A DNA stretch of 64,000 nucleotides from UBA1672 sp050633645 (GCA_050633645.1 JBOEGX010000002.1:248001-312000); one strand, 5' to 3'; numbered from the stretch's first letter, positions 17,413 to 27,800 are shown. Made by a program: numbers and translations. The notes: generated by a model not told the origin, from the letters alone.

Positions 17413-18310
17413 CGAACATCACCGCTAAAAAAAGTGCAAAAAGGTAGAACACAGAATAACTAAACATCAACCGCGCAGGCTTCATATCATCTGATAAAAA
17501 CACCTTAACCGCGCTCACAACAAAAAACCCACTTAAAACAACCGCCGCCGCCAAATATATCACACCCGCATAGCCCATAAAATACGGCATTAACGTAATC
17601 GGAAACAACACCAACGTATAAACAATCATCTGGATTTTTGTTGATCGCTCCCCCGCAATCACGGGCATCATCGGAATTTTCGCAGCCTTATAATCACTAT
17701 TCGCAAACAGCGAAAGCGCCCAAAAATGCGGCGGTGTCCAAAAAAAGATAATCGCAAATAAAACAATAGATTCCCATGAAACAGTGCCCGTAGCCGCCGC
17801 CCAGCCAACCATCGGCGGAAACGCACCTGCCGCACCACCAATCACGATATTCTGCGGCGTAGAGCGTTTAAGCCACATCGTATAAATCACAACATAAAAG
17901 AAATTCGCAAAGGCCAAAACCCCCGCCGCAACCCAATTCAGCGCCATCCCCATAATCATCACGGAAAATATGGATAAAATAACCCCAAAGCTCAGCGCTT
18001 CATCCGCATCAACCCGCCCCATCGGTATAGGCCGCCCGCGCGTACGCTTCATCACCGCGTCAATATCGCGGTCATACCACATATTAATCGCGCCCGCCGC
18101 GCCCGCATTCACCGCCAGACACAACATTGCAATCACAAAAAGAAATGGGTGAATTTCAAGAGCATTCGGCGCAACCCAAAATCCCGCAAAGCCCGTAAAC
18201 ACAACAAGGCTCATCACTCGCGGCTTAAGCAACGCGAAATAATCGGACACGCGTGACTCGCGCTCCCCGACATCACTTTTATATATATCTGCAGTTATTG
18301 TTTCGCTCAT
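17402..18310 (-). CDS. ctaB: Protoheme IX farnesyltransferase (heme O synthase)
   Basis: A 302-residue UbiA-superfamily membrane enzyme that attaches a farnesyl group to heme b, making heme O, the precursor of heme A for the aa3 oxidase. The prenyl-diphosphate and magnesium motif is NMWYDRDIDAVMKRTRGRP; a second is DYKAAKIPMMPV. About eight to nine membrane helices are visible, including FLFVIAMLCLAVNAGAAGAI and ESIVLFAIIFFWTPPHFWAL. The 3' end overlaps the CtaF-like small gene. No ctaA (heme A synthase) is in the window. Confidence 0.96.
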   Translation of the reverse strand: MSETITADIYKSDVGERESRVSDYFALLKPRVMSLVVFTGFAGFWVAPNALEIHPFLFVIAMLCLAVNAGAAGAINMWYDRDIDAVMKRTRGRPIPMGRVDADEALSFGVILSIFSVMIMGMALNWVAAGVLAFANFFYVVIYTMWLKRSTPQNIVIGGAAGAFPPMVGWAAATGTVSWESIVLFAIIFFWTPPHFWALSLFANSDYKAAKIPMMPVIAGERSTKIQMIVYTLVLFPITLMPYFMGYAGVIYLAAAVVLSGFFVVSAVKVFLSDDMKPARLMFSYSVFYLFALFLAVMFDAS

Positions 18311-18397
18311 GACCCTTATTTAACAGATTGAGCCAAAAGGTCACGCTTTTTCTTCTTTAAAATCATCATGATAATTAATTTATGACAATTAAGTTTC

Positions 18398-18427
18398 TTG
18401 ACACGGGTAATATAAATAATTTACAGT
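18398..18427 (+). promoter_or_regulatory. Candidate sigma70 promoter of the 231-residue unknown gene
   Basis: A perfect TTGACA (18398-18403) is followed after 18 nt by TACAGT (18422-18427), about 36 nt before the start codon of the gene at 18463. The -10 hexamer is imperfect. Confidence 0.5.
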
Positions 18428-18462
18428 TACATAAATAAGTATAAAATATAAGGGGTAGGCAA

Positions 18463-19158
18463 ATGCCAACAATTATTGATGCAATCAGAGATCAACTACA
18501 ATTTGATAGAATGTTGGAAACCATTCGAAATGCGGCTGGATTAACAAATCCAGACGAAGCAAGCAATGACGCAGACATTACTGAGTATATAAACGTGGGT
18601 GGCACAGAAGTCAGTGAAGAAGATGTCCAACAACTAGAAAACAGCGTGGGTCATATAGGTGAATTGACTGAAATAGGTCCCAACGGAGACAAACTATTCT
18701 ACAAGGAACTTGAATTAGAAGATCCAAACATAACGCCAGATACTCCGACTGTTGTAAAAAACCCACCTGAAAGCTTGGTGGAAGGGGCACATGCGAGAAT
18801 CGTAACGGACATTAAATGCAACCATATGACAGACGGTGTTTCTAATTTTGCCCTTGAAGAAGTAGAATTCATGACAACTGGTTTGGTAACGACAGAGGAA
18901 AACAACCCAATCATGACAGCAGAGCAACTGTCTCATGCCATTGGTAATATAATCGGTCAAAGAGATTCCGAAGCAGAATCTCAACCAATCAACGTTGAGA
19001 GCGTTATCGAACACCTACAAGAAGCATATAGCTTCGAACCAACGCCTGAGCCAGCATCACTTGGAAATACAGCACAAGAGCTTGCAGATGCTTACGACAC
19101 ACAATTACAAGGTGGTGAAACACCCGGCATCCCAACATTAAGGGGACTAGGTAGTTAG
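18463..19158 (+). CDS. Unknown acidic soluble protein, lineage-specific
   Basis: A 231-residue protein with a strong ribosome-binding site (AAGGGGTAGG) and its own promoter and terminator. It is acidic and polar, starting MPTIIDAIRDQLQFDRMLET, with no signal peptide, no membrane helix and one cysteine. The middle part (TEIGPNGDKLFYKELELEDP onwards) could be a small beta-rich domain; the last 40 residues are Pro/Gly/Thr-rich. It resembles no family known to me, though its general style (acidic, orphan, disordered end) recalls the partial protein at 1-1202. It sits between ctaB and ctaD on the opposite strand, which breaks the usual cox arrangement. Confidence 0.75.
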   Translation: MPTIIDAIRDQLQFDRMLETIRNAAGLTNPDEASNDADITEYINVGGTEVSEEDVQQLENSVGHIGELTEIGPNGDKLFYKELELEDPNITPDTPTVVKNPPESLVEGAHARIVTDIKCNHMTDGVSNFALEEVEFMTTGLVTTEENNPIMTAEQLSHAIGNIIGQRDSEAESQPINVESVIEHLQEAYSFEPTPEPASLGNTAQELADAYDTQLQGGETPGIPTLRGLGS

Positions 19159-19178
19159 AAACCATCCGAAAGATTAAT

Positions 19179-19210
19179 AAAAACCCTCTTATTCACGTAG
19201 GAGGGTTTTT
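19179..19210 (+). terminator. Strong bidirectional terminator
   Basis: AAAAACCCTC and GAGGGTTTTT flank a 12-nt loop with T and A tracts on both sides, so it can end both the plus-strand gene at 18463-19158 and the convergent minus-strand LamG gene, whose stop is 14 nt away. Confidence 0.85.
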
Positions 19211-19223
19211 TTATGATAGAAAA

Positions 19224-20342
19224 TCAATTCGGGATATTTACCCAACTCGCCCCATCACAAAAGACCAGTTTATCATTGCCTGTATCATATTGAACTGTGC
19301 CTTCCACGCCCGCCGCCAATGCACCGCCTGCCGCGCATCCACCACCGCCTGCTCCGGCTACGCCTGCATTATAGGCATCTAAATTGGCATCACACCAAAG
19401 CAATACATGAGTCGTAAAATCATACCCCACCTCTCCAGGTTTGGTACAAACCACCAAAGCAGCAACCTCAGCCGCCGTCAACTCACCATCATAAAAACGT
19501 ACATCATCCATAATCCCATCAAATGTTCTGGTCTGCCCACCTATATTACCAATAAATAAATTCTGAGCGGCATCACTATCCGCAACCCCAGTTCCAGAAT
19601 TATTCACGGTCAAAGGCGTAATGGCTTCCCCATTCACATACAAACTAGGAGAGTTACTATCACTTGAATTATCATAAGTTACGGCAACATGGTTCCACTG
19701 ATTCAGCGTAATTGTATTACTAGGCCCAGACCATCCTTCTTCGCCAGACGCAAAGCCATGATCAAATCCTAAAGTCTCGTCCTGCGTTGTCCCGGCATTA
19801 TCATCTACGTAAAATATATAACCATTATTCCCGTTACTGGCACTTGCCTTATGCACAATGCGCCCAAAACTATTCTCTCCCCAACCAACAGGATATATCC
19901 ATGCAGCAATAGTCCCACCTCCGGCAAAAATATCATCAATACTGGCATCTGACCCCGCGTTAATTATATCATTAGAACCGTCAAAATTTAGACCTGTCCC
20001 AATTTGAGAAGAAACCGTCTCACCGGAAACATCATCATCCGCGCCATCACTCCACGTTCCCGTATTCCCATTGCCCGATGAATCGGCGATGGAACTACCG
20101 CTGGTTTCATCAAGTTTCCAGTGGCCAACGAGATCCGCGCTATCGGCACTAGCAACTGAATTATTCATAGACACCCAATTTGTATCATCGCAATATTCCA
20201 TTTCCCCGCCGCCAGTCAGGTCAAAGCCCATTTCTCCGGCTATACCAACAGGAGCCGCACAATCGGCATGCACTGCACCAGACGTAAAAAACCCAGCCAC
20301 GCAAAATAAAAAACCGAAAAATTTGGAAAACCTACCCATCAT
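19224..20342 (-). CDS. Secreted LamG/concanavalin A-like domain protein with Cys-bounded repeats
   Basis: A 372-residue exported protein: signal peptide to about residue 26 (FFTSGAVHA-DC), then a Cys-bounded module (CAAPVGIAGEMGFDLTGGGE to YCDDTNWVSM), then a LamG/jelly-roll domain (about residues 68-290: LVGHWKLDETSGSSIADSSG, GLNFDGSNDII, NQWNHVAVTYDNSS, FDGIMDDVRFYDGELTAAEV), and two more Cys-bounded modules (CTKPGEVGYDFTTHVLLWCD; CAAGGALAAGVEGTVQYDTG through LVFCDGASW). The modules share G-x-x-x-Y/F-D and x-x-W/F-C-D-x-x-x-W, so they are diverged copies of one repeat. LamG domains bind carbohydrate or protein ligands; a surface adhesin role is plausible. Either of two adjacent ATGs may be used. 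Confidence 0.85.
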   Translation of the reverse strand: MMGRFSKFFGFLFCVAGFFTSGAVHADCAAPVGIAGEMGFDLTGGGEMEYCDDTNWVSMNNSVASADSADLVGHWKLDETSGSSIADSSGNGNTGTWSDGADDDVSGETVSSQIGTGLNFDGSNDIINAGSDASIDDIFAGGGTIAAWIYPVGWGENSFGRIVHKASASNGNNGYIFYVDDNAGTTQDETLGFDHGFASGEEGWSGPSNTITLNQWNHVAVTYDNSSDSNSPSLYVNGEAITPLTVNNSGTGVADSDAAQNLFIGNIGGQTRTFDGIMDDVRFYDGELTAAEVAALVVCTKPGEVGYDFTTHVLLWCDANLDAYNAGVAGAGGGGCAAGGALAAGVEGTVQYDTGNDKLVFCDGASWVNIPN

Positions 20343-20382
20343 TCTTATAGGATAGCATAATATAGATGAATTTTTTGTATAA

Positions 20383-20409
20383 AAAACCCCGACTATCCAC
20401 CGAGGTTTT
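20383..20409 (-). terminator. Terminator after ctaD
   Basis: On the minus strand AAAACCTCG pairs with CGGGGTTTT (one G-U) over a 9-nt loop and is followed by further T residues, 25 nt after the ctaD stop. Confidence 0.75.
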
Positions 20410-20434
20410 AAATTTTATAATATCAGATTTTGCT

Positions 20435-22021
20435 TTACTTAACCTTTGGCTGAATATCGAATTGGTGGAACGGTGGAGGAGATGAAACCGACCATTCAAG
20501 AGTATAGCTCTGCGGCTGCACATCCCAATAATTATCCGATGCTTTCTTACCAAAGAAAATCGTATAGAACACAACAACAATAAACCAAACCGTCGCAATC
20601 CCCGTTAGATACGCACCATAAGATGAAATCTCATTCCAATAGGCATAACCATCGGGGTAATCAACATAACGACGTGGCATCCCTTGTAAGCCAAGGAAGT
20701 GTTGCGGGAAGAAAATCAAATTCACGCCGATAAATGTCATCCAAAAATGAATTTGCCCCATCCATGTAGGAATCAGCTTACCGAACATCTTACCTGCCCA
20801 ATAATAATATCCCGCGAATAACGCAAACACCGCGCCAAGCGAAAGAACGTAATGGAAATGTGCCACAACATAATATGTATCATGCAACGCCACATCCATA
20901 CCCGCATTCGCCAAAACAACCCCTGTCACACCACCAACGGTAAACAGGAAAATAAAGCCAATCGCCCATAACATCGGAACGGTAAAGCGAATCGAACCGC
21001 CCCACATTGTCGCAATCCATGAGAAAATTTTAATCCCCGTTGGTACGGCAATAATCAAGGTCGCCGCCGTGAAATACGCCCGTGTATCAACGCTCATCCC
21101 CACCGTATACATATGGTGCGCCCAAACGACAAACCCAACCGCGCCAATAGACACCATCGCATAAGCCATTCCCAAATATCCAAAAATCGGACGTTGTGAG
21201 AATGTCGAAACGATGTGAGAGATAATACCAAAGGCAGGCAAAATCATAATGTAAACCTCAGGGTGACCAAAGAACCAGAACAAGTGCTGGAACAAAATCG
21301 GATCACCACCACCGGCCGGATCAAAGAATGACGTACCGAAATTACGATCAGTCAATAGCATCGTAATCGCGCCCCCAAGAACAGGAACCGCCAAAACAAG
21401 TAAAAATGATGTCACAAGCATAGACCAAACAAACAAAGGCATTTTGTGCAATGTCATACCTGGTGCGCGCATATTAAAGATGGTTGTAATAAAATTCGCC
21501 GCGCCTAAAATAGAGCTAGCCCCAGCAAGGTGAAGCGCAAAAATCGCCATATCAACCGCCATATCTGGATGCCCCATAGATGACAGCGGCGGATAAATCG
21601 TCCATCCCGTTCCCGCACCACCACCGACAACCGCCGACAATAGAAGAAGGATAAACGCAGGTATAATTAACCAGAATGAAATATTATTCAAACGCGGAAA
21701 CGCCATATCAGGCGCACCAATCATAAGCGGTACAAACCAGTTTCCAAAACCGCCAATAAGCCCTGGCATAACCACAAAGAAAACCATAATCAGACCATGC
21801 GCCGTGATAAACACATTCCACATATGCCCGTCAATCGCGCCCTCATTCAAGAAAAACTGGACACCTGGTTCCTGAAGCTCAAGACGCATAAACATCGACA
21901 GCATACCACCAACAAGCCCTGCAAAAATAGAGAATATTATATACAGAGTCCCGATATCCTTATGATTCGTGGACATAAACCAACGTGTAAAAAATCCGGG
22001 TTTGTGATCGTGTTCACCCAT
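20435..22021 (-). CDS. ctaD: Cytochrome c oxidase subunit I (aa3 type)
   Basis: A 528-residue core subunit of the proton-pumping terminal oxidase, binding heme a and the heme a3-CuB centre. The ATG of MGEHDHKPGFFTRWFMSTNH is chosen; an upstream TTG frame is rejected. Key motifs: the heme a ligand histidine in ITAHGLIMVFF, the CuB and Tyr cross-link region WFFGHPEVYIMILPAFGIIS, the CuB histidine pair in VWAHHMYTVGM, and the heme a/a3 histidines in YYVVAHFHYVLSLGAVFALF. Twelve membrane helices are expected for this length. The gene is followed by a terminator, so ctaC-ctaD may be one unit, separate from ctaB. Confidence 0.98.
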   Translation of the reverse strand: MGEHDHKPGFFTRWFMSTNHKDIGTLYIIFSIFAGLVGGMLSMFMRLELQEPGVQFFLNEGAIDGHMWNVFITAHGLIMVFFVVMPGLIGGFGNWFVPLMIGAPDMAFPRLNNISFWLIIPAFILLLLSAVVGGGAGTGWTIYPPLSSMGHPDMAVDMAIFALHLAGASSILGAANFITTIFNMRAPGMTLHKMPLFVWSMLVTSFLLVLAVPVLGGAITMLLTDRNFGTSFFDPAGGGDPILFQHLFWFFGHPEVYIMILPAFGIISHIVSTFSQRPIFGYLGMAYAMVSIGAVGFVVWAHHMYTVGMSVDTRAYFTAATLIIAVPTGIKIFSWIATMWGGSIRFTVPMLWAIGFIFLFTVGGVTGVVLANAGMDVALHDTYYVVAHFHYVLSLGAVFALFAGYYYWAGKMFGKLIPTWMGQIHFWMTFIGVNLIFFPQHFLGLQGMPRRYVDYPDGYAYWNEISSYGAYLTGIATVWFIVVVFYTIFFGKKASDNYWDVQPQSYTLEWSVSSPPPFHQFDIQPKVK

Positions 22022-22064
22022 TTCAAGTCTCTCTTTCCAAACGGTCAAATATCAAATAATTAAA

Positions 22065-22907
22065 CTATTTCGCCAACGCAGCGTATTTCATAGAAGAAGG
22101 TACAGCGATAGACGCAAATTCGTCCTTTGCCTTAATAACCCAAGCCTCAAATTCTTCCTTGCTCACGGCGTGCACCTCAATCGGCATAAACGCGTGGTCT
22201 TTGCCGCAAATTTCTGAACACTGTCCGTAATAAATCCCCGGTTTTGTAATTCTAAACCATGTTTCATTCATTCGCATTGGAACCGCATCAATCTTCACAC
22301 CAAATGCAGGCACAGCCCACGCATGAATAACATCATTTTCCGCGGCACTAACCAAAATGGAAATATTCGTATCAACAGGCAATACAACGACGTTATCCGT
22401 CGAAAGCAAACGCTTCTGCCCTTCTTGCAATTCGGCCTCAGGCACCAGATATGAATTAAACGCAATCCCATCATGATCGAGATATTCATAAGACCAATAC
22501 CACTGATGCCCTGTGATTTTCAAAACCATATCAGGTTCGGCAATACGGTCATTTTGATAGAGAATTTTAAATGACGGAACGGCAATGATAATCAAAATAA
22601 CAACGGGAACAACCGTCCAGACAATCTCAAGCAACACATTATGCGTCGTTTTAGAGGGCGTTTTATTCACATGTCGATTGAAACGCACAACCACATACAC
22701 CAAGAGCAAAAATACAAACACCGTAATGCCAGTAATAATCCACAAAAGCATATTATGGAATTCATTAATACGCTCTGCATTTTCCGTCGCAGCGGGCTGC
22801 AACATCATACCGTAATTAACTGGCTCATTTGCAAATGCGGGCATAGCAGAAATAAGAAAAACACCCAAAACGGCTGCAAATACGGTCCAAAGCTTATAAT
22901 ATGTCAT
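22065..22907 (-). CDS. ctaC: Cytochrome c oxidase subunit II
   Basis: A 280-residue subunit that accepts electrons from cytochrome c at the dinuclear CuA centre. Signal peptide (start MTYYKLWTVFAAVLGVFLIS, cleavage near PAFA-NE), two membrane helices (LLWIITGITVFVFLLLVYVV and LLEIVWTVVPVVILIIIAV), then a periplasmic cupredoxin domain with the aromatic region GHQWYWSYEY and CuA ligands in HAWAVPAFGVKID and GQCSEICGKDHAFMPIEV. There is no C-terminal heme c motif. It is the first gene of the cox cluster, 43 nt ahead of ctaD. Confidence 0.98.
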   Translation of the reverse strand: MTYYKLWTVFAAVLGVFLISAMPAFANEPVNYGMMLQPAATENAERINEFHNMLLWIITGITVFVFLLLVYVVVRFNRHVNKTPSKTTHNVLLEIVWTVVPVVILIIIAVPSFKILYQNDRIAEPDMVLKITGHQWYWSYEYLDHDGIAFNSYLVPEAELQEGQKRLLSTDNVVVLPVDTNISILVSAAENDVIHAWAVPAFGVKIDAVPMRMNETWFRITKPGIYYGQCSEICGKDHAFMPIEVHAVSKEEFEAWVIKAKDEFASIAVPSSMKYAALAK

Positions 22908-23043
22908 GACTTTTAATCTTTATGTTTCGCGTTTTTATTAATCAAGAGTAACCTCGAAAAATCGTTTAGATTCAATTCCGAGCATACAAATAAGAATATA
23001 TCACCCAAAATGCAAGAGTGAACAGAGCGAATTATGATTTTTT

Positions 23044-23778
23044 TTATTTGTTCGCCTCTAAGGTGGATAATTTTGCATAGGACAAACAAGAAATTACGGC
23101 AGTTTCCGCCCGTAAAATAGTATTCCCCAAAGATACTGGATGAATAGCGGAAGACAGCAGAAATGCCCGCTCTGCATCATCAAACCCACCTTCTGGACCA
23201 ATGATAAACCCGTGATCGCTCGTATAAGAATACGACGATATGGGCTGCGCGCCGTCTTCACGCTCCATCGCGGCATATAAATCAAGCCCCTCATGTGCCG
23301 ATACCGCCAATGGCAACTTCACAACATCTTGAAGGATAGGAACATCCAAACGCTCGCACTGCTCCGCCGCCTCAATAAGTTGCGCTTCTATACGCTCAAC
23401 ATTCACTTTACGGCTTTCTGTACGGTTCATAAGAACAGGATGCAAATCCGTAACACCAAGCTCAACCGCTTTTTCAATCAAAAAATCCATGCGCTGCTTT
23501 TTGATCGGTGAAAAAAACAAATGCACGCGTTTGGATAATGATGGCTGCGCCTTAATTTCTTCAATTAATTCTACCTCACCACTCTTCTTCCCCAAATCCG
23601 TAATCCGCGCTAGCCACTCTCCGTTCTGCCCATTAAAAACACGCAAATGATCACCCACAGATTTTCGAAGAACATTCTTCAAATAATGTGCATGCTCATT
23701 TTCCAACTTTATTTTACCGTTTTTTTCAAAACGAGCATTGAGATATAGGCGCGGATACTTGTATATATGATTCATCAT
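23044..23778 (-). CDS. rsmE: 16S rRNA m3U1498 methyltransferase
   Basis: A 244-residue SPOUT-superfamily enzyme that methylates U1498 of 16S rRNA. The start is MMNHIYKYPRLYLNARFEKN; an in-frame upstream TTG is unlikely. Family marks: HYLKNVLRKSVGDHLRVFNG in the N-terminal PUA-like domain and the C-terminal knot with FIIGPEGGFDDAERAFL and SLGNTILRAETAVI. The ATG occupies 23778-23776 and shares the CATG tetramer with the ATG of divergent ubiA, so the two genes have no intergenic space. Confidence 0.95.
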   Translation of the reverse strand: MMNHIYKYPRLYLNARFEKNGKIKLENEHAHYLKNVLRKSVGDHLRVFNGQNGEWLARITDLGKKSGEVELIEEIKAQPSLSKRVHLFFSPIKKQRMDFLIEKAVELGVTDLHPVLMNRTESRKVNVERIEAQLIEAAEQCERLDVPILQDVVKLPLAVSAHEGLDLYAAMEREDGAQPISSYSYTSDHGFIIGPEGGFDDAERAFLLSSAIHPVSLGNTILRAETAVISCLSYAKLSTLEANK

Positions 23779-24700
23779 GACAGATGTACTAAACACCAAA
23801 GAGCATACAGATATCAAGAGGCTTTCAAAGCTAGAGAGCGTCCTCCCCCCTTCCGCGCGCCCTTATCTATACCTCCTGCGCCTTGATCGCCCCGTGGGCA
23901 TCTGGCTCTTACTATGGCCGTGCCTCTGGAGCATCACCCTTGCCACGGGCGGAATAATAAACTTCACAATCGGTACAATCTATACCATCACCCTCTTCAT
24001 AATAGGTGCTATTATCATGCGCGGCGCAGGATGTGTTATTAATGATGTATGGGATCGTGATTTAGATAAACTGGTCGAAAGAACAAAAAATCGCCCCCTA
24101 GCCAACGGCATCATTAGCCCCAAACAAGGCCTGCTATTTTTGGCGACTTTGTTGCTCACCGGGTTAACCATCCTTTTGCAATTTAACTTCATCACCATTA
24201 TATTAGGAATTATAACATTGCCGCTCATTGCGACATACCCACTTATGAAACGCCTCACATGGTGGCCGCAACTTTTCCTCGGCCTTACATTTAATTTCGG
24301 TGCTCTAATGGGGTGGAGCGCCATTACAGGCACAATATCCACCCCCGCCTTACTGCTTTATATCGGCGGAATATTCTGGACATTATCTTATGACACCATA
24401 TATGCCCACCAGGATAAAGAAGACGATGCCATGGCGGGAATAAAATCCACCGCCCGCCTATTTAATGAAAACAGTAAAAAATGGGTACGTGCTTTCTTCG
24501 GAATCGCCATACTCTCATTCATCGCCGCCATCATCACCGCAAACGGCATGACACCATCAACCGCGCTCATCGGACTTCCCGCCGCACATGCATCATGGCA
24601 AATAAAAACGTGGAATCCAGATGACAACCAAAGCTCATTGAGAATCTTTAAATCCAATATGATCTTCGGAGCATGCCTACTCATCGCATGCTTATTCTAA
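23777..24700 (+). CDS. ubiA: 4-hydroxybenzoate polyprenyltransferase
   Basis: A 307-residue UbiA-family membrane enzyme that prenylates 4-hydroxybenzoate in ubiquinone synthesis. It has the first Asp-rich motif NDVWDRDLDKLVERTKNRPL, the second YDTIYAHQDKEDDAMAGIKS, and about eight hydrophobic helices. There is no other Met near the start that would retain the conserved RPYLYLLRLDRPVGIWLLLW block, so the ATG sharing CATG with rsmE is the natural start, although no ribosome-binding site is visible. It is convergent with the glutamate dehydrogenase gene. Ubiquinone supports the respiratory enzymes encoded elsewhere in the window. Confidence 0.95.
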   Translation: MTDVLNTKEHTDIKRLSKLESVLPPSARPYLYLLRLDRPVGIWLLLWPCLWSITLATGGIINFTIGTIYTITLFIIGAIIMRGAGCVINDVWDRDLDKLVERTKNRPLANGIISPKQGLLFLATLLLTGLTILLQFNFITIILGIITLPLIATYPLMKRLTWWPQLFLGLTFNFGALMGWSAITGTISTPALLLYIGGIFWTLSYDTIYAHQDKEDDAMAGIKSTARLFNENSKKWVRAFFGIAILSFIAAIITANGMTPSTALIGLPAAHASWQIKTWNPDDNQSSLRIFKSNMIFGACLLIACLF

Positions 24701-24812
24701 AAGCCCACAATATTGCAAAGAAATTTTCTCTTTCTACAAGGAAAATAAGGCGATGTGTAAAACATTACACGAGCCGAAATTTGACGCCGTAAAAAGAAAA
24801 GTTTCGCCGCAA

Positions 24813-27800
24813 TTAGCCGCCATAGAATTGACGGAGGCGCTGCTCTGCCACAGTCAACATGGTCAAATCAACCGTTCCCGCACGGCGCAAATCAACAAAC
24901 AATGAATCAAGTTGTTTCAAATGATGTTGATGGTTTTCAAGCCATACATCAACCAAAGACGTACCCTTCGGCATCTTCGTTGCTTTACCATTCATGTCAC
25001 GTAAAATACGTACAGTCATTCCCGCCTGACTTCCATATAGCTGATCTATCAAACCATTCGCAGCCTCATCCTGCCAGTGATCTTCATGCGATAAAAAGCG
25101 TGCTTGCTGACGCAACCAGTCAAGATAGAAACGCTCACCCAATTCAAAATACGTACGCGCCGTATTTTTCAAATCAGTATTTTGTTCAGATGAAATACGG
25201 ATAATATCGCACGCCGAAGACATCACAGGCATTAACGCAATTTGATGAGCTAAATCCTTCGGAATACCATCATGAACCGCCGCATTTTGACGATTTTTAA
25301 TAGAATCCTTCAAGCCATCTGTAACCAAACCATCTAAATGTTGCGATAGCTCCTTAATCCCTGCACTAAACTCTTTCGCATCTTTATTTACATCCATATC
25401 ACGACCAAGCCGCGTTAAGAACCACGTGATACCATGCTCTGCCAAGCGAGCAATTTCACGCATAGCCTTAAGCTGTACTTGCGCTGGAACTTTTCCGTCT
25501 AACGCCTCAACCGCATCCCAAAAATGACGAAGACCAAACGCATCACGTACAATGATGTACGCCTGTGTAATGTCCTTCACATTCGCACCCGTTTTATTCA
25601 TGCGCGACTTCAAGAATGTCGGCCCCAATCGATTGATCAAGGAATTCGCCATCATCGTTGCAATAATTTCACGTTTCAGACGATGACGGAGGATTTCCGT
25701 CTTGAATTTCTGCCCTAAAACTTCAGGGAAATAATCCATAATCCAATAATCCATTTCGGAATTATCAGGGATATCAGATTTCAACAAATCTTTCGTTAAA
25801 CTGATTTTCGCATATGAAAGTAGAACGCATAACTCAGGACGTGTAAGCCCTTTACCTGTACGCAAACGTTGCTCAATTATATCCTGATCTGGCAAAGCCT
25901 CAATCTTACGGCTTAAACCCTGCTCGCGCTCCATATCTTGAATAAAAGCATCCTGAATTTGTAAATTTTCCTTTGCCTGCATCTCTGCCAATGAAATTGC
26001 CTGTGCCTGCTGATAATTATGACGAAGAACATGATCTGCTATCTCATCCGTCATGGTCTCAAGCAATTTATTACGCGCCTTAATATCCATATTATGCGAT
26101 TTTTGCATCATCACATCGCTTAACAAAATCTTGATATTAACCTCATGGTCAGATGAATCCACACCACCCGAATTATCAAGAAAGTCCGTATTAATCGCCA
26201 CACCACGCTCACCAAGCTCAACACGGCCTAACTGCGTCACACCAAGATTTGCACCCTCACCAATCACCTTGGCACGAATTTGCGGCGCATCAATACGCAG
26301 AGAATCTGTCGCCTTATCTCCCGCATCCGCATTTGTTTCCTTAGATGATTTAATGTACGTACCAATTCCGCCAAACCAAAGAAGGTCTGTACGTGCTTTC
26401 AAAATCGCCCGCATAAGCTCAACTGGTGTAACTTTATCTTTTTTAAGATCAAAACGCTCCTTAATTTCTGGCGTCAATGTCAAAAGCTTGTCGCTACGAC
26501 TATATATCCTTCCGCCCTTAGAAAGAGTTTTCTCGTCATACTGATCCCATCCGCCAACGCAATCAAATAAACGTTTACGCTCCTTGAATGATTTATCTTC
26601 ATCAGGATTCGGGTCACAGAAAATATGCAAATGGTTAAACGCACCGACCAAACGAATATGCTTCGACAACAACATCCCATTCCCAAATACATCACCACCC
26701 ATGTCGCCAACCCCGGCGACATCAAAGGATTGTGTTTGTGTATCATGATTAAAAAGACGGAAATGATACTTCACAGATTCCCACGCACCGCGCGCGGTAA
26801 TCCCCATTTTCTTATGGTCATATCCTGCAGATCCACCGGACGCAAACGCATCATCCAACCAAAAACCATATTCCTGTGATAAACCATTCGCAATATCGGA
26901 AAACGTCGCCGTCCCTTTATCTGCGGCCACCACCAAATACGGATCATCACCATCAAGACGGATAACATCTTTCGGCGGCAATATTTTATTGCCATCTTGA
27001 TTGTCTGTAATATCCAAAAGACCACGAATAAACGTTTTATAACACTCAATACCTTCCGCGATAAACTCTTCACGACTATTGGTTGGTGTTTTAACAACAA
27101 ACCCACCTTTTGATCCCATCGGAACAATCACGGCATTTTTAACCATCTGCGCCTTCATAAGGCCAAGAACCTCTGTTCTATAATCCTCATGACGATCAGA
27201 CCAACGAAGCCCACCCCGCGCAATCTTATCTCCACGCAAATGAATGGCCTCAACCCGCGGTGAGTACACAAATATTTCACGAAAAGGGCGTGGTTTTGGC
27301 ATAAAGTCAATTTTACAGCTATCAAACTTCAGCGACAAATAAGGCTTTGCGCTACCATTTTCTTGGCGTTGATAATAATTCGTCCGCAACGTGGCACTAA
27401 CCAACGTCATAAGTGAACGTAAAATACGGTCATAATCACTCGATACAACCTTATCTAACGCGCTATCCATCTCATCCGCGCAAGCCGAAACTAGATTTTT
27501 GGATTGCTTCTGGTTTTCAGGATCAAGCATCGCCTTAAACATATTAATCAAAATACGAGCAATTTCCGGGTTTTCAGTTAAAGCCTTCTCAATATATTCA
27601 CGACTAAACGGAATCCGCAACTGCCTCATATACCGAACATAAGAACGAATAATCGTAATTTCATGCCAATTTGCACCCGCACTTAAAACCAAACGATTTA
27701 ACCCGTCATTTTCAACTTCATTGTACCAAATTTTGGCGAAAGCTTTTTCAAAATTAGTCTTCACATCAGCAATCGTAACATGCCCATCAATTTCCGGTGT

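Noticed and set aside
1384..20409. Terminators whose stems have G-U pairs only on the strand of the gene they serve, as a general polarity rule
   Set aside because: True for 1384-1407, 4208-4235 and 20383-20409, but the hairpin at 9057-9082 shows the opposite polarity, so no rule holds.
26053..26544. A 163-codon plus-strand frame inside the glutamate dehydrogenase gene
   Set aside because: Antisense to the conserved catalytic and C-terminal regions, and lacking a ribosome-binding site.
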